Part shown: positions 33,302-47,789 of the stretch, piece by piece
Position numbering within the stretch: position 1 is the first letter of the stretch
Layout: each line of letters starts with the position of its first letter
Assembly: GCA_031216915.1 (NCBI GenBank)
Contig: CM062294.1
Span: 160,349,455 to 160,413,454 of the forward strand
Origin: Pictodentalium vernedei
Taxonomy: Eukaryota > Mollusca > Scaphopoda > Dentaliida > Dentaliidae
Direction: 5' to 3'
DNA: 64,000 nucleotides
The notes under the pieces: model-generated
Seen by the model: the letters and a program-made list of their open reading frames with translations, nothing else
What the model was told of the DNA's origin: nothing
Database searches by the model: none
Translations under genes and position numbers: made by a program

Positions 33302-34265
33302 TAATGAATAAATTAATAAATTAATGAAAAAAAATAAATGAATATTCCACTTTGTATGGTATTATGTCCTACTTCGTGGCAGTGTTTTGCTCCTGTTAAC
33401 AACTCCCCGTCCTCACCCCACCCGTTCTCCCTACATCTGGGTCTTTCCAGGAACCATAACATTTCCTATTTTTTCAAGTCTTATTGAAGCGGTGTTTTGT
33501 TTTCCACATCAGTTTATATCCGATATGTATATATCATTCGGATTGTGACGGCGAAAGATATAGATACGGAAAGCCAAATTAATGATAAATTACGATTTTT
33601 TTGTGAGGAAACTAGTGCCAAAAATAAAAATAATTTTCAATGAAATATCCATTTTATTCTGATTTGAGAGATACTATTTTAGAACATGTCTCTGGAGAGA
33701 ATATCAGACTTCAGTGTCAACAGATTGTGTTTGTTAATTGACAATTACCCCAGACAATCTTCGACACACCCAGCCATTGCCCGAAGAAAAGAAAACGCAA
33801 CTTTTATCAAGATATGATGTAACTAAATGCCAAATTTATGGATGGATGGATGGACGGACGGAAAAATATCATCGAGCTCGTTCCAATGTCGGGTCATAAC
33901 ATAAGCTATTTTTTTAGCCAATCGTGAAAATGTTTAGTAAAACGAGATCATATTGGATAAATGCTGCTTCTATTTAGGATAAGTAAAGGGTTAATGTGAA
34001 TTCTGCTATAATTTTGTACTCTTTTTAAAACAAAAATTAAATAAAGCCAAAAATATTCAAAATGGCGAAGACGAATTTTGTCCAGTTCAAAAATGCACTT
34101 TAACTACAACTGCGGCAATGTTTATGAGCACAGATACAGGTATTTCCGAAAATAAACTTACACAGTCGTGTAAAATTCCTTTGTTACTTTTATATACTGT
34201 TGGCTAAACCACAAACTGAATGGTCAAATTATATATTGTTTCAAGCATTATCAATTTGAAAGGAA
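33302..34265. other. AT-rich unique sequence
   Basis: No gene, RNA or transposon feature recognised apart from a short (GGAT/GGAC)n stretch near 33838-33862. Confidence 0.5.
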
Positions 34266-35790
34266 CTTATGGAATCGATAGTTAAATGGGTTGATGACAA
34301 TGAGATGGAATTTTTAATGGTGTTGTGTTTTTTAGGTGCTTCAGAGTGTATTTGCAGCGTCAGTGTTTAGTCAATTAATTAAACATTTTTTCTTCAAGAT
34401 AATCAGTAAATGATAATTAATTAAAATTGTTATTTTAATGAATGTATCCGCTTCCAAGAAGAACATTACTCTTAAGTTGCACACTTCCCAAGCTTATGTT
34501 ACACATTTTTACATGGGTACAAATATTCCTTCGTATTCCCCCCTCCCCAAAAGAAAACTTTTATAGCCCATTTAGTCATTAATAAAACACCCGACAGAGG
34601 AATAAACGTACACCTGTAAGACAGAACAGTCCACTCCTATCTTTATGTGTCAGTTGGTCCACATTTTGTTTGCAAACAGATAAACGAGCCTCCCATTTGT
34701 AAATTATATGCACTAGTCGGAGTGTGTGTGTGTGGGGGGGGGGGGGGTGGGTGGGGGGGGGGGACTAAACGCAAATTGTTTTTTGGTGATGTGTATGATG
34801 GCGCTCTCCTCTGCCTAACGCCATAGGCCTACGTGGAGAACTGTGACCCATTTTTACTTTTTCGGAACATCGAGCGGGCGGGGAGTGCTTACAGTCGACG
34901 GGGGCCTCAGCAACATGATGGCTTACCAGACAGATCACGTTTATCTGCCATATTTAACAGCAGGTTATCGGAGATACAGAGAGTGAGGGAGAGAGAGGGG
35001 GGGATAGAGAGAGATATATATAGAGAGAGACAGAGAGAGAGATAGAGGGGTGGGCGGCAATATACTAATTATCGGAGAGAGAGAGAGGTGGGACGACAAT
35101 ACACTAAATATCCGATACTATGTACAACAAATGCCTGATGTCATGTTATTTACATATCGGCTGAATGAGTAAAACAAGATGTTCTAATTTAGGGCCTCCA
35201 TTTTCGGCTGGTATGAATTTGTCTAACTGCATGAATGCAGTTTAGATTGACTCGTGGTTTTGATAAACCCCTAGCACATGTAACATTATTTGACCCATTC
35301 TTTTGCAAATCGTAGACAGAGATGAGGGGTGGGGGTGGGGGGTCTTTGCCGCTCATTTGGCCATCAGACTGACGGAGTCGTGGACTATTTCTCTTGCACT
35401 GGATACGGAAAATGCATACAGCATATGAAAAAAAGGTGAAATTGTTTAGGGACATGAATGAATCGAACTGCTGGAGGAAAATGAAGGTGAGAGAGAGTGG
35501 GGAAGAGAAAATGAGAGAGAGAAGATTCTAGTGTATCTGTAATTGCAAACCCTGTTTACGTAGATGGGTGTATGTGTGTGCGGGAGGGGGGGGGGGGGTT
35601 CATGGGGTTGGAATGTCGGGTACTGGTGGTGATACATTTTCTGTATTTGTTCCGTCTATTACGGCCATGTAATGTATTATTTATTCAATTTTATATCATT
35701 ATGTAACTCTGACCCCATGGAATTGGAAAAAGATGAACAAGTAAATAGTGAACAAGTGAAGCCACAGTCCAGCTGTACACGCCTCACTCC
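34266..35790 (+). repeat. Large direct repeat, arm 2
   Basis: Partner of 31479-32785. It carries (GT)n plus G-rich runs (about 34723-34764) and GA repeats (about 34976-35090). A piece at about 35095-35235 (ccgatac..., gatgtcatgttatttacat, ggtatgaattt, aactgcatg) resembles part of the 1.78-kb tandem unit starting at 36190, so arm 2 may be a distant member of that family. Confidence 0.7.
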
Positions 35791-36189
35791 ACAGGTAGTT
35801 TGTCTTCAGTTGGTTATTTAATCTCTCATATACTTGGCCATGGTTTACTTATGATATTAGTGGGCTGCCGTTGGCTACAGCTACTTTGCGCGACCATTTT
35901 GTCGGTGTCATCATACACTATAAATTTATAAAATTATGCCGTGGGCAATATTTGAAAGCCATAAACACTTCATACTGATCAAAATATAAGCAATCGATAC
36001 CCAAACGAATATAAACCCTTGGTCAGGTTAGAACTTTTGTAGCACATATTGCAAGCCTTATCGTATCATTCTGAGCTATGGGTCAACACAAAAAAGACCT
36101 GCGTCGTTTTAAAAGGAAAAGTCTCGAAGAAATGCTAAAAGGCAATATTTGAAATACCAAACCGACAAACTTGGACATTTTTCACGCTG
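35791..36189. other. Unassigned AT-rich sequence
   Basis: No recognised feature before the second tandem family begins. Confidence 0.5.
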
Positions 36190-36578
36190 TTCATACTTCT
36201 AGTTATCACGTTATGGGTGGGTCCTTATTGTGATACTTTATTAGACTACAGGAAGACAAAATATAAAAATATATTTATGTTCTACCTCATCCGCCTAGGG
36301 AACTGCATAAATCGCACAGTAAGATGGAGGAGCGAGAGAGAGAGAGAGAGACGGAGAGGTACGGGCGGGGTGGGTGGGTGGGTGGGTGGGTGGGTGGGCT
36401 AATGTATTAATTATCCGACAATATATGCACATGTCTGCTGTCAATTTATTTGCGCATCGGCTAAATGAGACAAAGTACAAGCTGTTGTAACTCAGGGAAT
36501 TAATGTTCGACCGACATCAATTTACCTGCACGGGGCAAGTGGAACGGAACATAGCGCCTTTGGCAAGCACTAAAATTG

Positions 36579-36599
36579 CCCCCCCCCCCCCCGCCCCCC
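36579..36599. repeat. C14-G-C6 tract
   Basis: A C-rich run at the same place in the unit where sibling copies have gcgcccctggg. Confidence 0.85.
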
Positions 36600-37171
36600 T
36601 GGGACAACGGTCGATATATACCGATGGCATATCCTTCTAGTAAGCACGTTGGGGGATTCCTTATTGTGATGCGATAATAAAAATAAGTGGCATTTCTGTA
36701 AAACAAAACATATTATGGCAGTCACTTGGACATATTGGTTGAATGTCACTTTAACTCATGCACGCCTTTGCACCAATTATTTGTTCTGGACGGGAGCAAG
36801 GAGAAAGTGCCTAAATTTCACGCCGAAGATATGCTGTGACAGGTAGATCCAAAACTCTAAAATGTTTGCTCTCTCTATTGTCTCAGAAAATTGAAAGTTT
36901 GTAACTGCAAAACGTAGAGTTTTATATTCTTTGGTTTGTTCTCTCCACCCCCACCTCATCCGAATCACGCCACTGCTATAATGAGTGTCTCACTCTACTA
37001 TCCTTCTAGTTATCGCTTTAGGGGGATGCCTTGTTGTGTTACTTTATTAGACGACAGGAAGACAAAATATAAAAATATATTTCATTTTCTACGTTGTCCA
37101 CCTAGGTAAGGAAGTGAATGAATCTGAATAAACAGGAAGAGGGGGGGGGAGAGAGAGAGAGATGGGTAAAG

Positions 37172-37215
<44 letters not shown>

Positions 37216-38849
37216 GGGGAGAGATGCGATTATAAAAATAAGTGGCATTTCTGTATACCAGACCAGGAGATACGGTGAATTGCAATTGTATCATCTCCAA
37301 TGACTGAAAAGCATGTGTTAATACAATTTTACTTACTTGTTTACAAAAGCCTATTTTTCGTATAAATGCTTGTCGAATTTTCATGAAAAGAAAGTCGTTC
37401 GGGGGTAGAATAGAAGAAAACCGTTCACGTCAACACCACCTCTTAAACGATTGTTTTTTATAGCTGCAGTTTAAAACGGATGTTAAGTTGACAAATGCCT
37501 TGTATATTTTATCTTCCTATTATCCAGAAATACACGAAGTCAAAACGGAACGTTCGTCCCAGTTCCTATATCTAGCAGACAAAACATATTATGGCAGTCA
37601 CTTGGACATATTGGTTGAATGTCACAATAACTCAAGCACGTCTTTGTACCAATTATTTGTTTTGGACGGAAACAAGACGAAAGTGCCTGCCTAAATTTCA
37701 CGCCTTAGATATGCTCTGTCAGGTAGATCCAAAACGCTAAAATATATGCTCTCTCTATTGTCTAAGAAAATTGGATGTTTGTAACTGCAAAACGTAGAGT
37801 TTTCTATTCTTTGGTTTGTTCACTCAATCCACACCTCACCCGAATCACGCCACCGCTATAATGAGTGTCTCACTCTACTATCCTTCTAGTTATCGCTTTA
37901 GGGGGATGCCTTGTCGTGTTACTTTATTAGACTACAGAAAGACAAAATATAAAAACATACTTTATTTTCTACATCGTCCACCCAGGTAAGGAAGTGAATA
38001 AATCTGAATAAACGGGAAGATGGAGAGAGAGAGAGATAGATAGAGAAGAATGTTGAGAGAGAGAGAGAGAGAGTTGCGATTTTAAAAAGAAGTGGCATTT
38101 CTGCATACTGGACCAGGAGAAACAGTGAATTACATTTGTCTTATCTCCAATAACTGTAAAGGATGTGTTAATAAAATTTTAATTACTTTTTTTCATAAGC
38201 CTAAGTTTTGTATAAATGACTGTGGAATTTCCATAAATAGGAAGTCGTTTGGGGAGAGAATTAAAAACTGTTTACGTCACCAAAACCTCTTAAACGATTG
38301 TTTTTATAACTGTAGTTTAAAACGGATGTTAAGTGGACATATGCCTTGTATATTTTGTCTTCTTATTATACAAAAATAGATAAAGTCAAAACGGAACATT
38401 CGTCGCAAATCCAATATGAAGAAGACTAAACATATTATGGCAGTCACTTGGACATATTTTTTTGATGTCACAATAACCCAAGCAGGTCTTTGAATCAATT
38501 ATATGTACTGAACTGGAAAGAGGCGAAAGTGCCTAACTTTCACGCCGTAGATATTCTGTATCAGGTAGATCGAAAACTCCAAATTGTCTGCTCTGTCTAT
38601 TGTCTCAGAAAATTGAAAGTTTGAAACTACAAAACGTAGATTTTATATGTTTGGTTCGTTCTCCCCACCTCCGCCCACTCCAACTGCGCCAACGCTTAAG
38701 TGAGTCCCACTCTACTATTCTTCCAGTTACCACGTTGGGGGGGGGGGGTTCTTATTGTGATACTTTATTAGACTACAGGAAGACAAAATATAAAAATATA
38801 TTTTATTTCTACCTCATCCACCTGAGGAACTGAATAAATTGCATAGGAA

Positions 38850-38914
<65 letters not shown>

Positions 38915-40528
38915 GGAGCGAGGGGGGGGGGGGGGCGATAATGTATTAATTATCCAACACTATATATACATGTCTGCTGTCATATTATTTGTGTATCGGC
39001 TAAACGAGTGAAACTACAAGGTGTTGTAATCCAGGGAATTAATGTTCGACGGATGTGAATTTAACTGCATGGGGCCAGTGGCGTATATATGGAACATAGC
39101 GCCTCTGGCAAGCGCTGCATTGCGCCCCTGAGACAACGTTCCATATATACTGAAGGCATATCCTTCTAGTTAGCACGTTGGGGGAGGGGATTCCTTATTG
39201 TGATGCGATTATAAAAATAAGTGGCAATTCTGAATACTGGAACCAGGGCATACTGTGAATTGCAATTGTATTCTCTCCAATAACTGTAGAGCATGTGTTG
39301 ATAAAATTTTACTTACTTGTTTACGTAAGCCTATTTTTTGTATAAATGCTTGTTGAATTTTCATGAAAAGAAAGTCATTTGGGGGAAGAATAGAAGAAAA
39401 CCGTTTACGTAAACACCACCTCTTAAACGATTGTTTCTTGTAGCTGTAGTTTAAAACGGATGTTAAGTGGACATATGCATTCTATATTTTGTCTTCTTAT
39501 TACACAAAAATAGATGAAGTGAAAACGGAACATTCGTCCCAGTTCCCATATTAAGCAGACAAAACGTATTATGGCAGTTACTTGGACATATTGGTTGAAT
39601 GTCACAACAACTCAAGCACGGCTTTGTACCAATTATTTGTGCTAGATGGAAACAAGACGAAAGTGCCTAAATTTCACGCCGTAGATATGCTCTGTGAGGT
39701 AGATCAAAAACTCTAATATGTATGCCCTCTCTATTGTCTCAGAAAATTGAAAGTTTGTAACTGCAAAACGTACAGTTTTATATTCTTTGGTTTGTTCTCT
39801 CCACCCCCGCCTCAACCGAATATCGCCACCGCTATAATGAGTGTCTCATTCTACTACCCTTTTAGCCTTCTAGTTATCGCTTTAGGGGGATGCTTTATCG
39901 TGATACTTTATTAGACTACAAGAAGACAAAATATAAAAATATATTTTATTTTCTACGTCATCCACCTAGGTAAGGAAGTGAGTAAATCTGAATAAACAGG
40001 CAGATGGAGTGAGATAGAGTGAGAGAGAGAAGAGAGAGAGACATGTGCGATTACAAAAATAAGTTGCATTTTTGCATACCAGAACAGGAGATACGGTGAA
40101 CTGCAATTGTCTCATCTCCAATAACTGTAAAGGATGTGTTATTAAAATTTTACTTACTTGCTTGCATAAGCCTAAGTTCTGTGCAAATGATTGTAGAATT
40201 TCCAAAAATAGAAAGTCGTTTGAGGAGAGAATTGAAGAAAACCGTTTACATCACCAGAACCTCTTAAACAATTGTTTTTATAACTGTAGTTTAAAACGGA
40301 TGTTAAGTGGACATATGCCCTGTATATTTTGTCTTCTTATTATACAGAAATAGATAAAGTCAAAACGGAACGTTCGACGCAGATCCTATATAAAGAAGAC
40401 AAAACATATTATGGCAGTGACTTGGACATATTTCTTTAATGTCACAATAGCCCAAGCAGGCCTTAGAACCAATTATTTGTACTGTACGGGAACAAGACGA
40501 AAGCGCCTAATTTCACACCGTAGATATT

Positions 40529-40932
40529 TTTTTTTATTATTAGGGTTTAACGACACATTAACAGCCAGGGTCATATCATGTCGGTGACAGATTTACGGGT
40601 GGAGGAAGCCGGAGTACCCGGAGAGAACCACCGAGCAACGACGAGCAGCTGTCAGCTCTCCAACATCGTAATTCTGAACTCTGCACCGCGGCACAGGCAG
40701 GGTTAGATTGGTTGAAGACATGCGCACCGTCGACGTGCAGTACGCCTTAGTACACAGCGTCATCGTGCCCCCATGTGGGCAATCGGGGTTAAGTGCCATG
40801 CCCAAGAACACAACGCGGGAGCACGAATCAGTCGCTGAAATCGTCACCCATCCAACTACTAACCGCGCTCGACGTTGCTTAACTTCGGTGATCTGACGAG
40901 AACCGGTTACCGCGACGCCACCGCGCCCCACG
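40529..40932 (-). mobile_element. 5S-rRNA-headed SINE with target-site duplication
   Basis: ccgtagatatt flanks the insert at 40518-40528 and 40933-40943, and the uninterrupted text is found in sibling repeat units. On the minus strand the head at about 40903-40842 reads ctcgtcagatcaccgaagtt, aagcaacgtcgagcgcggtt and agtagttggatgggtgac, the 3' half of a 5S rRNA with its internal Pol III promoter region. The body follows (gttcttgggcatggcac, ggttctctccgggtactccg, cttcctccacccgtaaa) and a T-rich/A-rich tail at 40529. A 5S-derived head is the mark of SINE3-type elements. It is not a functional 5S gene: the 5' half is missing. Confidence 0.85.
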
Positions 40933-42417
40933 CCGTAGATATTCTGTATCAGGAAGATCGAAAACTCTAAAATGTATGCTGTGTCTACTGTCTCAGAAAA
41001 TTGGAAGTTTGAAACTAAAAAACGTACATTTTATACGTTTGGTTCGTACTCCGCACCACCGCCCACCCCAACTGCGCCACGGCTATAATGAGTGCCCCAC
41101 TCTCCTATCCTTCCCGTTACCACGTTAGGCGGGGGTGGGGGAGGGGGGTCCTTATTGTGATACCTTATTAGACTATAGGAGGACAAAATATTAAAATAAA
41201 TTTCATTTCTAACTTATCCACCTGGGGAACTGAATAAATCGCACAGGAAAATGGGAGAGAGAAAGAGAGAGAGAATCCGGAGTAGATATGATCTGTCAGG
41301 TAGATCAAAATCTCTAAAATGTATGCTCTTTCTATTGTCTCAGAAAATTGAAAGTTTGTAACTGAAAAACGTGCAGTTTTATATTCTTTGGTTTGATCTA
41401 TCCACTCCCGTCTCATCCAAATCACGCCACCGCTATAATGAGTGTCTCATTCCACAATCGTTCGAGCTACTGCTTTAGGGGGATGCTTTATCGTGATACT
41501 TTATTAGACTCCACGAGGACAAAATATAAAAATATATTTGATTTTCTACGTTGTCCACCTAGGTAAGAGAGTGAATAAATCTGAATAAACAGGAAGATGG
41601 GGGGGGGGGGGGGGGGTGGGAGAGGTGGGATTATAAAAATAAGTTGCATGTTTACATACTAGACCAGGAGACACGGTGAATGGCAATTGTCTCATCTCCA
41701 TTAACTGTAAAAGATGTGTTAATAAAATTTTACTTATTTGTTAACGTTAGCCTAAGTTTTGTATAAATGATTGTAGAGTTTCAATAAATCGAAAGTCGTT
41801 TGTGGAGAGAATTGAAGAAAACCGTTTACATCACCACAACCTCTTAAACGATTGTTTTTTATCACTGTATTTTAAAACGGATGTTAAGTGGACATATGCC
41901 TTGTATATTTTGTCTTCTTATTATACAAAAAATAGATGAAGTGAAAACGGAACATTCGTCCCAGTTCCTATATTAAGCAGACAAAAATTATAATGGCAGT
42001 CACTTGCATATATTGGTTGAATGTCACAATAACTCAGGCACACCATTGTACCATTTATTTGTACTGGACGGAAACAAGACAAAATTGCCTAAATTTCACG
42101 CCGTAGAGACGCTCTGTCAGGTAGATCAAAACCTCTAAAATGTACGCTCTCTCTATTGTCTCAAAAAATTGAACATTTATAACAGGAAAACGTACAGTTT
42201 TATATTCTTTGGTTTGTTCTCTCCACTCCCGCCTCAACCGAATCACGCCACCGCTATAATGAGTGTCTCATTCTACTATATTTCTAGTTATCGTTTGAGG
42301 GGGGATGCTTTATCGTGATACATTATTTGACTACAGGAAGCCAAAATATAAAAATATATTTTATTTTCTACGTCGTCCACCTTGGTAAGGAAGTGAATAA
42401 ATCTGAATAAACAGAAA

Positions 42418-42461
<44 letters not shown>

Positions 42462-45400
42462 AGAGAGAGAGAGAGATGTGCGATGTGTGATTATGAAAAT
42501 AAGTTGCATTTTTTGCATACTAGACCTGCAGATACGGTGAATTGCAATTGTCTCATCTCCATTAACTGTAAAGGATGTGTTAATAAAATTTTACTTACTT
42601 CTTTACATTAGCCTAAGTTTTGTATAAATGATTGTAGAGTTTCAATAAATAGAAAGTCGTTTGTGGAGAGAATTGAAGAAAACCATTTACATCACCAAAC
42701 CCTCTTAAACGATTGTTTTTATAACTGTAGTTTAAAACGGATGTTAAGTGGACATATGCCTTGTATATTTTGTCTTCTTACTATACAAAAATAGATAAAG
42801 TCAAAACGGAACGTTCGACGCAAATCCTATATTAAGAAGACAAAACCTATTATGGCAGTCACTTGGACATATTTTTTTAATGTCACAATAGCCCAAGCAG
42901 GCCATTGAACCAATTATTTGTACTGTACGGGAACAAGACGAAAGTGTCTAACTTTCACGCCGTAGATATTCTGTATCAGGTAGATCGAAAACTCTAAAAT
43001 GTATTCTCTGTCTATTTTCTCAGAAAATTGAAAGTTTGAAACTACAAAACGTACATTTTATATGTTTGGTTCGTTCTCCACACCACCGCCCACCCAAGAG
43101 CGTCTCGACGATAATGAGTGCCCCACTCTACTATCCTTCTAGTTACCACGTTAGGGAGGGGAGTTGGGGGTGCTGGGTCCTTATTGTGATACTTGATTAG
43201 ACTACAGGAAGACAAAATATAAAAATGTTTTTTTATTTCAACTTCATCCACCTCGGGAACTCAATAAATCGCACAGGAATATGAGAGACAGAGAGAGAGA
43301 AACAAATCAGGATGGGGGGGGGGGGGGGGAGTGTAATGTAATAATTATTCGACATTATATACACATGTCTGCTGTCATGTTATTTATGCATCAGCTAAAC
43401 GAGTGACACTATAGTGTTGTAAGTCAGGGAATTAATATTCGACCGATATGAATTTAACTGCATGGGGCCAGTGGCATATCTACGGATCATAGCGCCTCTG
43501 GCAAGCACTGAATTGCGCCCCTGGGACAACGTTCCCTATATACCGAAGGCATATCCTATTTTTCGTCTAAATGCTTGTGGGATTTTCATGAAAAGAAAGT
43601 CGTTTGGGGGTAGACTAGAAGAAAACCGTTTACATAAACACCACCTCTTAAACGATTGTTTTTTATAGCTGTAGTTTAAAACGGATGTTAAGTGGACATA
43701 TGCCTTGCATATTTTGTCTTCTTATGATACAAAAAATAGATGAAGTGAAAACGAAACATACGTCCCAGTTCCTATATTAAGCAGACAAAACATATTATGG
43801 CAGTCACTTGGACATATTGGTTGAATGTCACAATAACCCAAGCACCCCTTCGTACCAATTATTTGTACTGGATGGAAACAAGACGAAAGTGCCTAAATTT
43901 CACGCCTTAGATATGCTCTGTCAGGTAGATCAAAACCTCTAAAATATATGCTCTCTCTATTGTCTCAGAAAATTGAACATTTGTAACAGGAAAACGTACA
44001 GTTTTATATTCTTTGGTTTGTTCTCTCCACCCCCGCCTCAACCGAATCACGCCACCGCTATAATGAGTGTCTCATTCTACTAGACTTCTAGTTATCGTTT
44101 GAGGGGGGATGCTTTATCGTGATACATTATTTGACTACAGGAAGCCAGAATATCAAAATAGATTTTATTTTCTACGTCGTCCACCTTGGTAAGGAAGTGA
44201 ATAAATCTGAATAAACAGAAAGATGGAGAGAGAGAGAGAGAGATGTGCGATTATAAAAATAAGTTGCATTTTTGCATACTAGACCTGCAGATACGGTGAA
44301 TTGCAATTGTCTCATCTCCATTAACTGTAAAGGATGTGTTAATAAAATTTTACTTACTTCTTTACATAAGCCTAAGTTTTGTATAAATGACTGTAGAATT
44401 TCCATAAATAGATAGTCGTTTGTGGAGAGAATTGAAGAAAACCATTTACATCACCACAACCTCTTAAACGACTGTTTTTGTAAGGGTAGTTTAAAATGGA
44501 TGTTAAGGGGACATATGCCTTGTATATTTTGTCTTCTTATTATACAGAAATAGATAAAGTTAAAACGGAACGATCGACGCAAATCCTATATTAAGATGAC
44601 AAAACATATGATGGCAGTCACTTGGACATATTTTTTTAATGTCACAATAGCCCAAGCAGGCCATTGAACCAATTATTTGTACTGTACGGGAACAAGACGA
44701 AAGTGCCTAACTTTCACGCCGTAGATATTCTGTACCAGGTAGATCGAAAACTCTAAAATGCATTCTCTGTCTATTTTCTCAGAAAATTAAAAGTTTGAAA
44801 CTACAAAACGTACATTTTATATGTTTGGTTCGTTTTCCACACCACCGCCCACCCCAAGAGCGTCTCGACTATAATGAGTACCCCACTCTACTATCCTTCC
44901 AGTTACCAAGTTAGGAGGGTGGTGGTGCTGGATCCTTATTGTGATACTTGATTAGACTACAGGAAGACAAAATATAAAAATGTTTTTTATTTCTACCTCA
45001 TCCACTTCGGAAACTAAATAAATCGCAGAGAAATATGAGAGACAGAGACAGAAAAAAAATCTGCGCGGGGGTGGGGGGCGTCATGTATTAACTATCCGAC
45101 ACTATAAAGACATGTCTGCTGTCATGTTATTTCCGCATCGGCTAAACAAGTGACACTATAGTGTTGTAACTCAGAGAATTAATATTCGACCGATATGAAT
45201 TTAACTGCATGGGGCCAGTGGCGTATCTACGGAACATATCGACTCTGGCAAGCACTGAATTGCGCCCCTGGGACAACGTTCCATATATACCGAAGGCTTT
45301 TCCTATTTTTAGTATAAATGCTTGTTGGATTTTCACGAAAAGAAAGTCGTTTGGGGGTAGACTAGAAGAAAACCGTTTACGTAAACAACACCTCTTAAAC

Positions 45401-45965
45401 GATTGTTTTTTATAGCTGTAGTTTAAAACGGATGTTAAGTGGACATATGCCTTGTATATTTTGTCTTCTTATTGTACAAAAAATAGGTGAAGTGAAAACG
45501 GAACATAAGTTCCAATTCCTATATTAAGCAGCAAAACATATTATGGCAGTCACTTGGACATATTGGTTGAATGTCACAATAACTCAAGAACTCCATTGTA
45601 CCAATTATTTGTACTGGACGGAAACAAGACGAAAGTGCCTAAATTTCACGCCTTAGATATGCTCTGTCAGGTAGATCAAAACCTCTAAAATATATGCTCT
45701 CTCTATTGTCTCAGAAAATTGAACATTTGTAACAGGAAAACGACGTTTGTTCTCTCCACCCCCGCCTCAACCGAATCACGCCACCGCTATAATGAGTGTC
45801 TCATTCTACTATACTTCTAGTTAGCGTTTGAGGGGGATGCTTTATCGTGATACATTATTTGACTACAGGAAGCCAAAATATAAAAATAAATTTTATTTTC
45901 TACGTCGTCCACCTTGGTAAGGAAGTGAATAAATCTGAATAAACAGAAAGATGGAGGAGAGAGAT

Positions 45966-46008
<43 letters not shown>

Positions 46009-47033
46009 TGCGATTATAAAAATAAGTTGCATTTTTGCATACTAGACCGGCAGATACGGTGAATTGCAATTGTCTCATCTCCATTAACTGTAAAGGATGT
46101 GTTAATAAAATTTTACTTACTTCTTTACATTAGCCTAAGTTTTGTATAAATGACTGTAGAATTTCCGTAAATAGATAGACGTTTGTGGAGAGAATTGAAG
46201 AAAACCATTTACATCACCACAACTTCTTAAACGACTGTTTTTGTAACGATAGTTTAAAATGGATGTTAAGGGGACATATGCCTTGTATATTTTGTTTTCT
46301 TATTATACAGAAATAGATAAAGTTAAAACGGAACGTTCGACGCAAATCCTTTATTAAGATGACAAAACATATGATGGCAGTCACTTGGACATATTTTTTG
46401 TAATGTCACAATAGCCCAAGCAGGCCATTGAACCAATTATTTGTACTGTACGGGAACAAGACGAAAGTGCCTAACTTTCACGCCGTAGATATTCTGTACC
46501 AGGTAGATCGAAAACTCTAAAATGTATTCTCTGTCTATTTTCTCAGTAAATTGAAAGTTTGAAACTAGAAAACGTACATTTTATATTTTATATTTGGTTC
46601 GTTCTCCACACCATCGCCCACCCCAAGAGCCTATCGACTATAATGAGTGCCCCACTCTACTATCCTTCCAGTTACCAAGTTAGGAGGGTGGTGGTGCTGG
46701 ATCCTTATTGTGATACTTGATTAGACTACAGGAAGACAAAATATAAAAATGTTTTTTATTTCTACCTCATCCACTTCGGAAACTAAATAAATCGCAGAGA
46801 AATATGAGAGACAGAGACAGAAAAAAACTCTGCGCGGGGGTGGGGGGCGTAATGTAATAACTATCCGACACTATAAACACATGTCTGCTGTCATGTTATT
46901 TCCGCATCGGCTAAATAAGTGACACTATAGTGTTGTAACTCAGAGAATTAATATTCGACCAATATGAATTTAACTGCATGGGGCCAGTGGCGTATCTACG
47001 GAACATAGCGCCTCTGGCAAGCACTGAATTGCG

Positions 47034-47058
47034 CCCCCCCCCCCCCCCCCCCCCCCCC
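47034..47058. repeat. C25 expansion in one tandem unit
   Basis: Twenty-five C occupy the position where the corresponding unit at 54138 and other siblings read gcgcccctggg (four C). Confidence 0.9.
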
Positions 47059-47757
47059 TTGGACAACGTTCCATATATACCGAAGGAATTTCCTATTTTT
47101 AGTATAAATGCTTCTTGGATTTTCACGAAAAGAAAGTCGTTTGGGGGTAGACTAGAAGAAAACCGTTTACGTAAACACCACCTCTTAAACGATTGTTTTT
47201 TATAGCTGTAGTTTAAAACGGATGTTAAGTGGACATATGCCTTGTATATTTTGTCTTCTTATTATACAAAAAATAGATGAAGTCAAAACGGAACAAAAGT
47301 TCCAGTTCCTATATTAAGCAGACAAAACATATTATGGCAGTCACTTGGACATATTGGTTGAATGTCACAATAACTCAAGAACTCCTTTGTACCAATTATT
47401 TGTACTGGACGGAAACAAGACGAAAGTGCCTAAATTTCACGCCTTAGATATGCTCTGTCAGGTAGATCAAAACCTCTAAAATATATGCTCTCTCTATTGT
47501 CTCAGAAAATTGAACATTTCTAACAGGAAAACGTACAGTTTTATCTTCTCTGGTTTGTTCTCTCCACCCCCGCCTCAACCGAATCACGCCACCGCGAAAA
47601 TGAGTGTCTCATTCTACTATACTTCTAGTTAGCGTTTGAGGGGGATGCTTTATCGTGATACATTATTTGACTACAGGAAGCCAAAATATAAAAATAAATT
47701 TTATTTTCTACGTCGTCCACCTTGGTAAGGAAGTGAATAAATCTGAATAAACAGAAA

Positions 47758-47789
<32 letters not shown>

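Larger units (their letters stand above)
36190..43460. repeat. Diverged part of the 1.78-kb tandem family
   Basis: Landmarks of the unit recur with variable spacing and many small differences: actttattagactacaggaag, a GA microsatellite, gctgtcatgttattt, gcctctggcaagc, ctcttaaacgattgttt, aaaacggatgttaag and tggcagtcacttggacatat. The long pure GA run at about 38853-38910 and the G18 run at 41599-41616 belong here. A 5S-headed SINE interrupts it at 40529-40932. No coding gene is seen; repeated minus-strand frames ending in SLSLSL come from the GA tract. Confidence 0.85.

Noticed and set aside
40842..40903. 5S rRNA gene
   Set aside because: Only the 3' half is present, joined to a SINE body and bounded by a target duplication.
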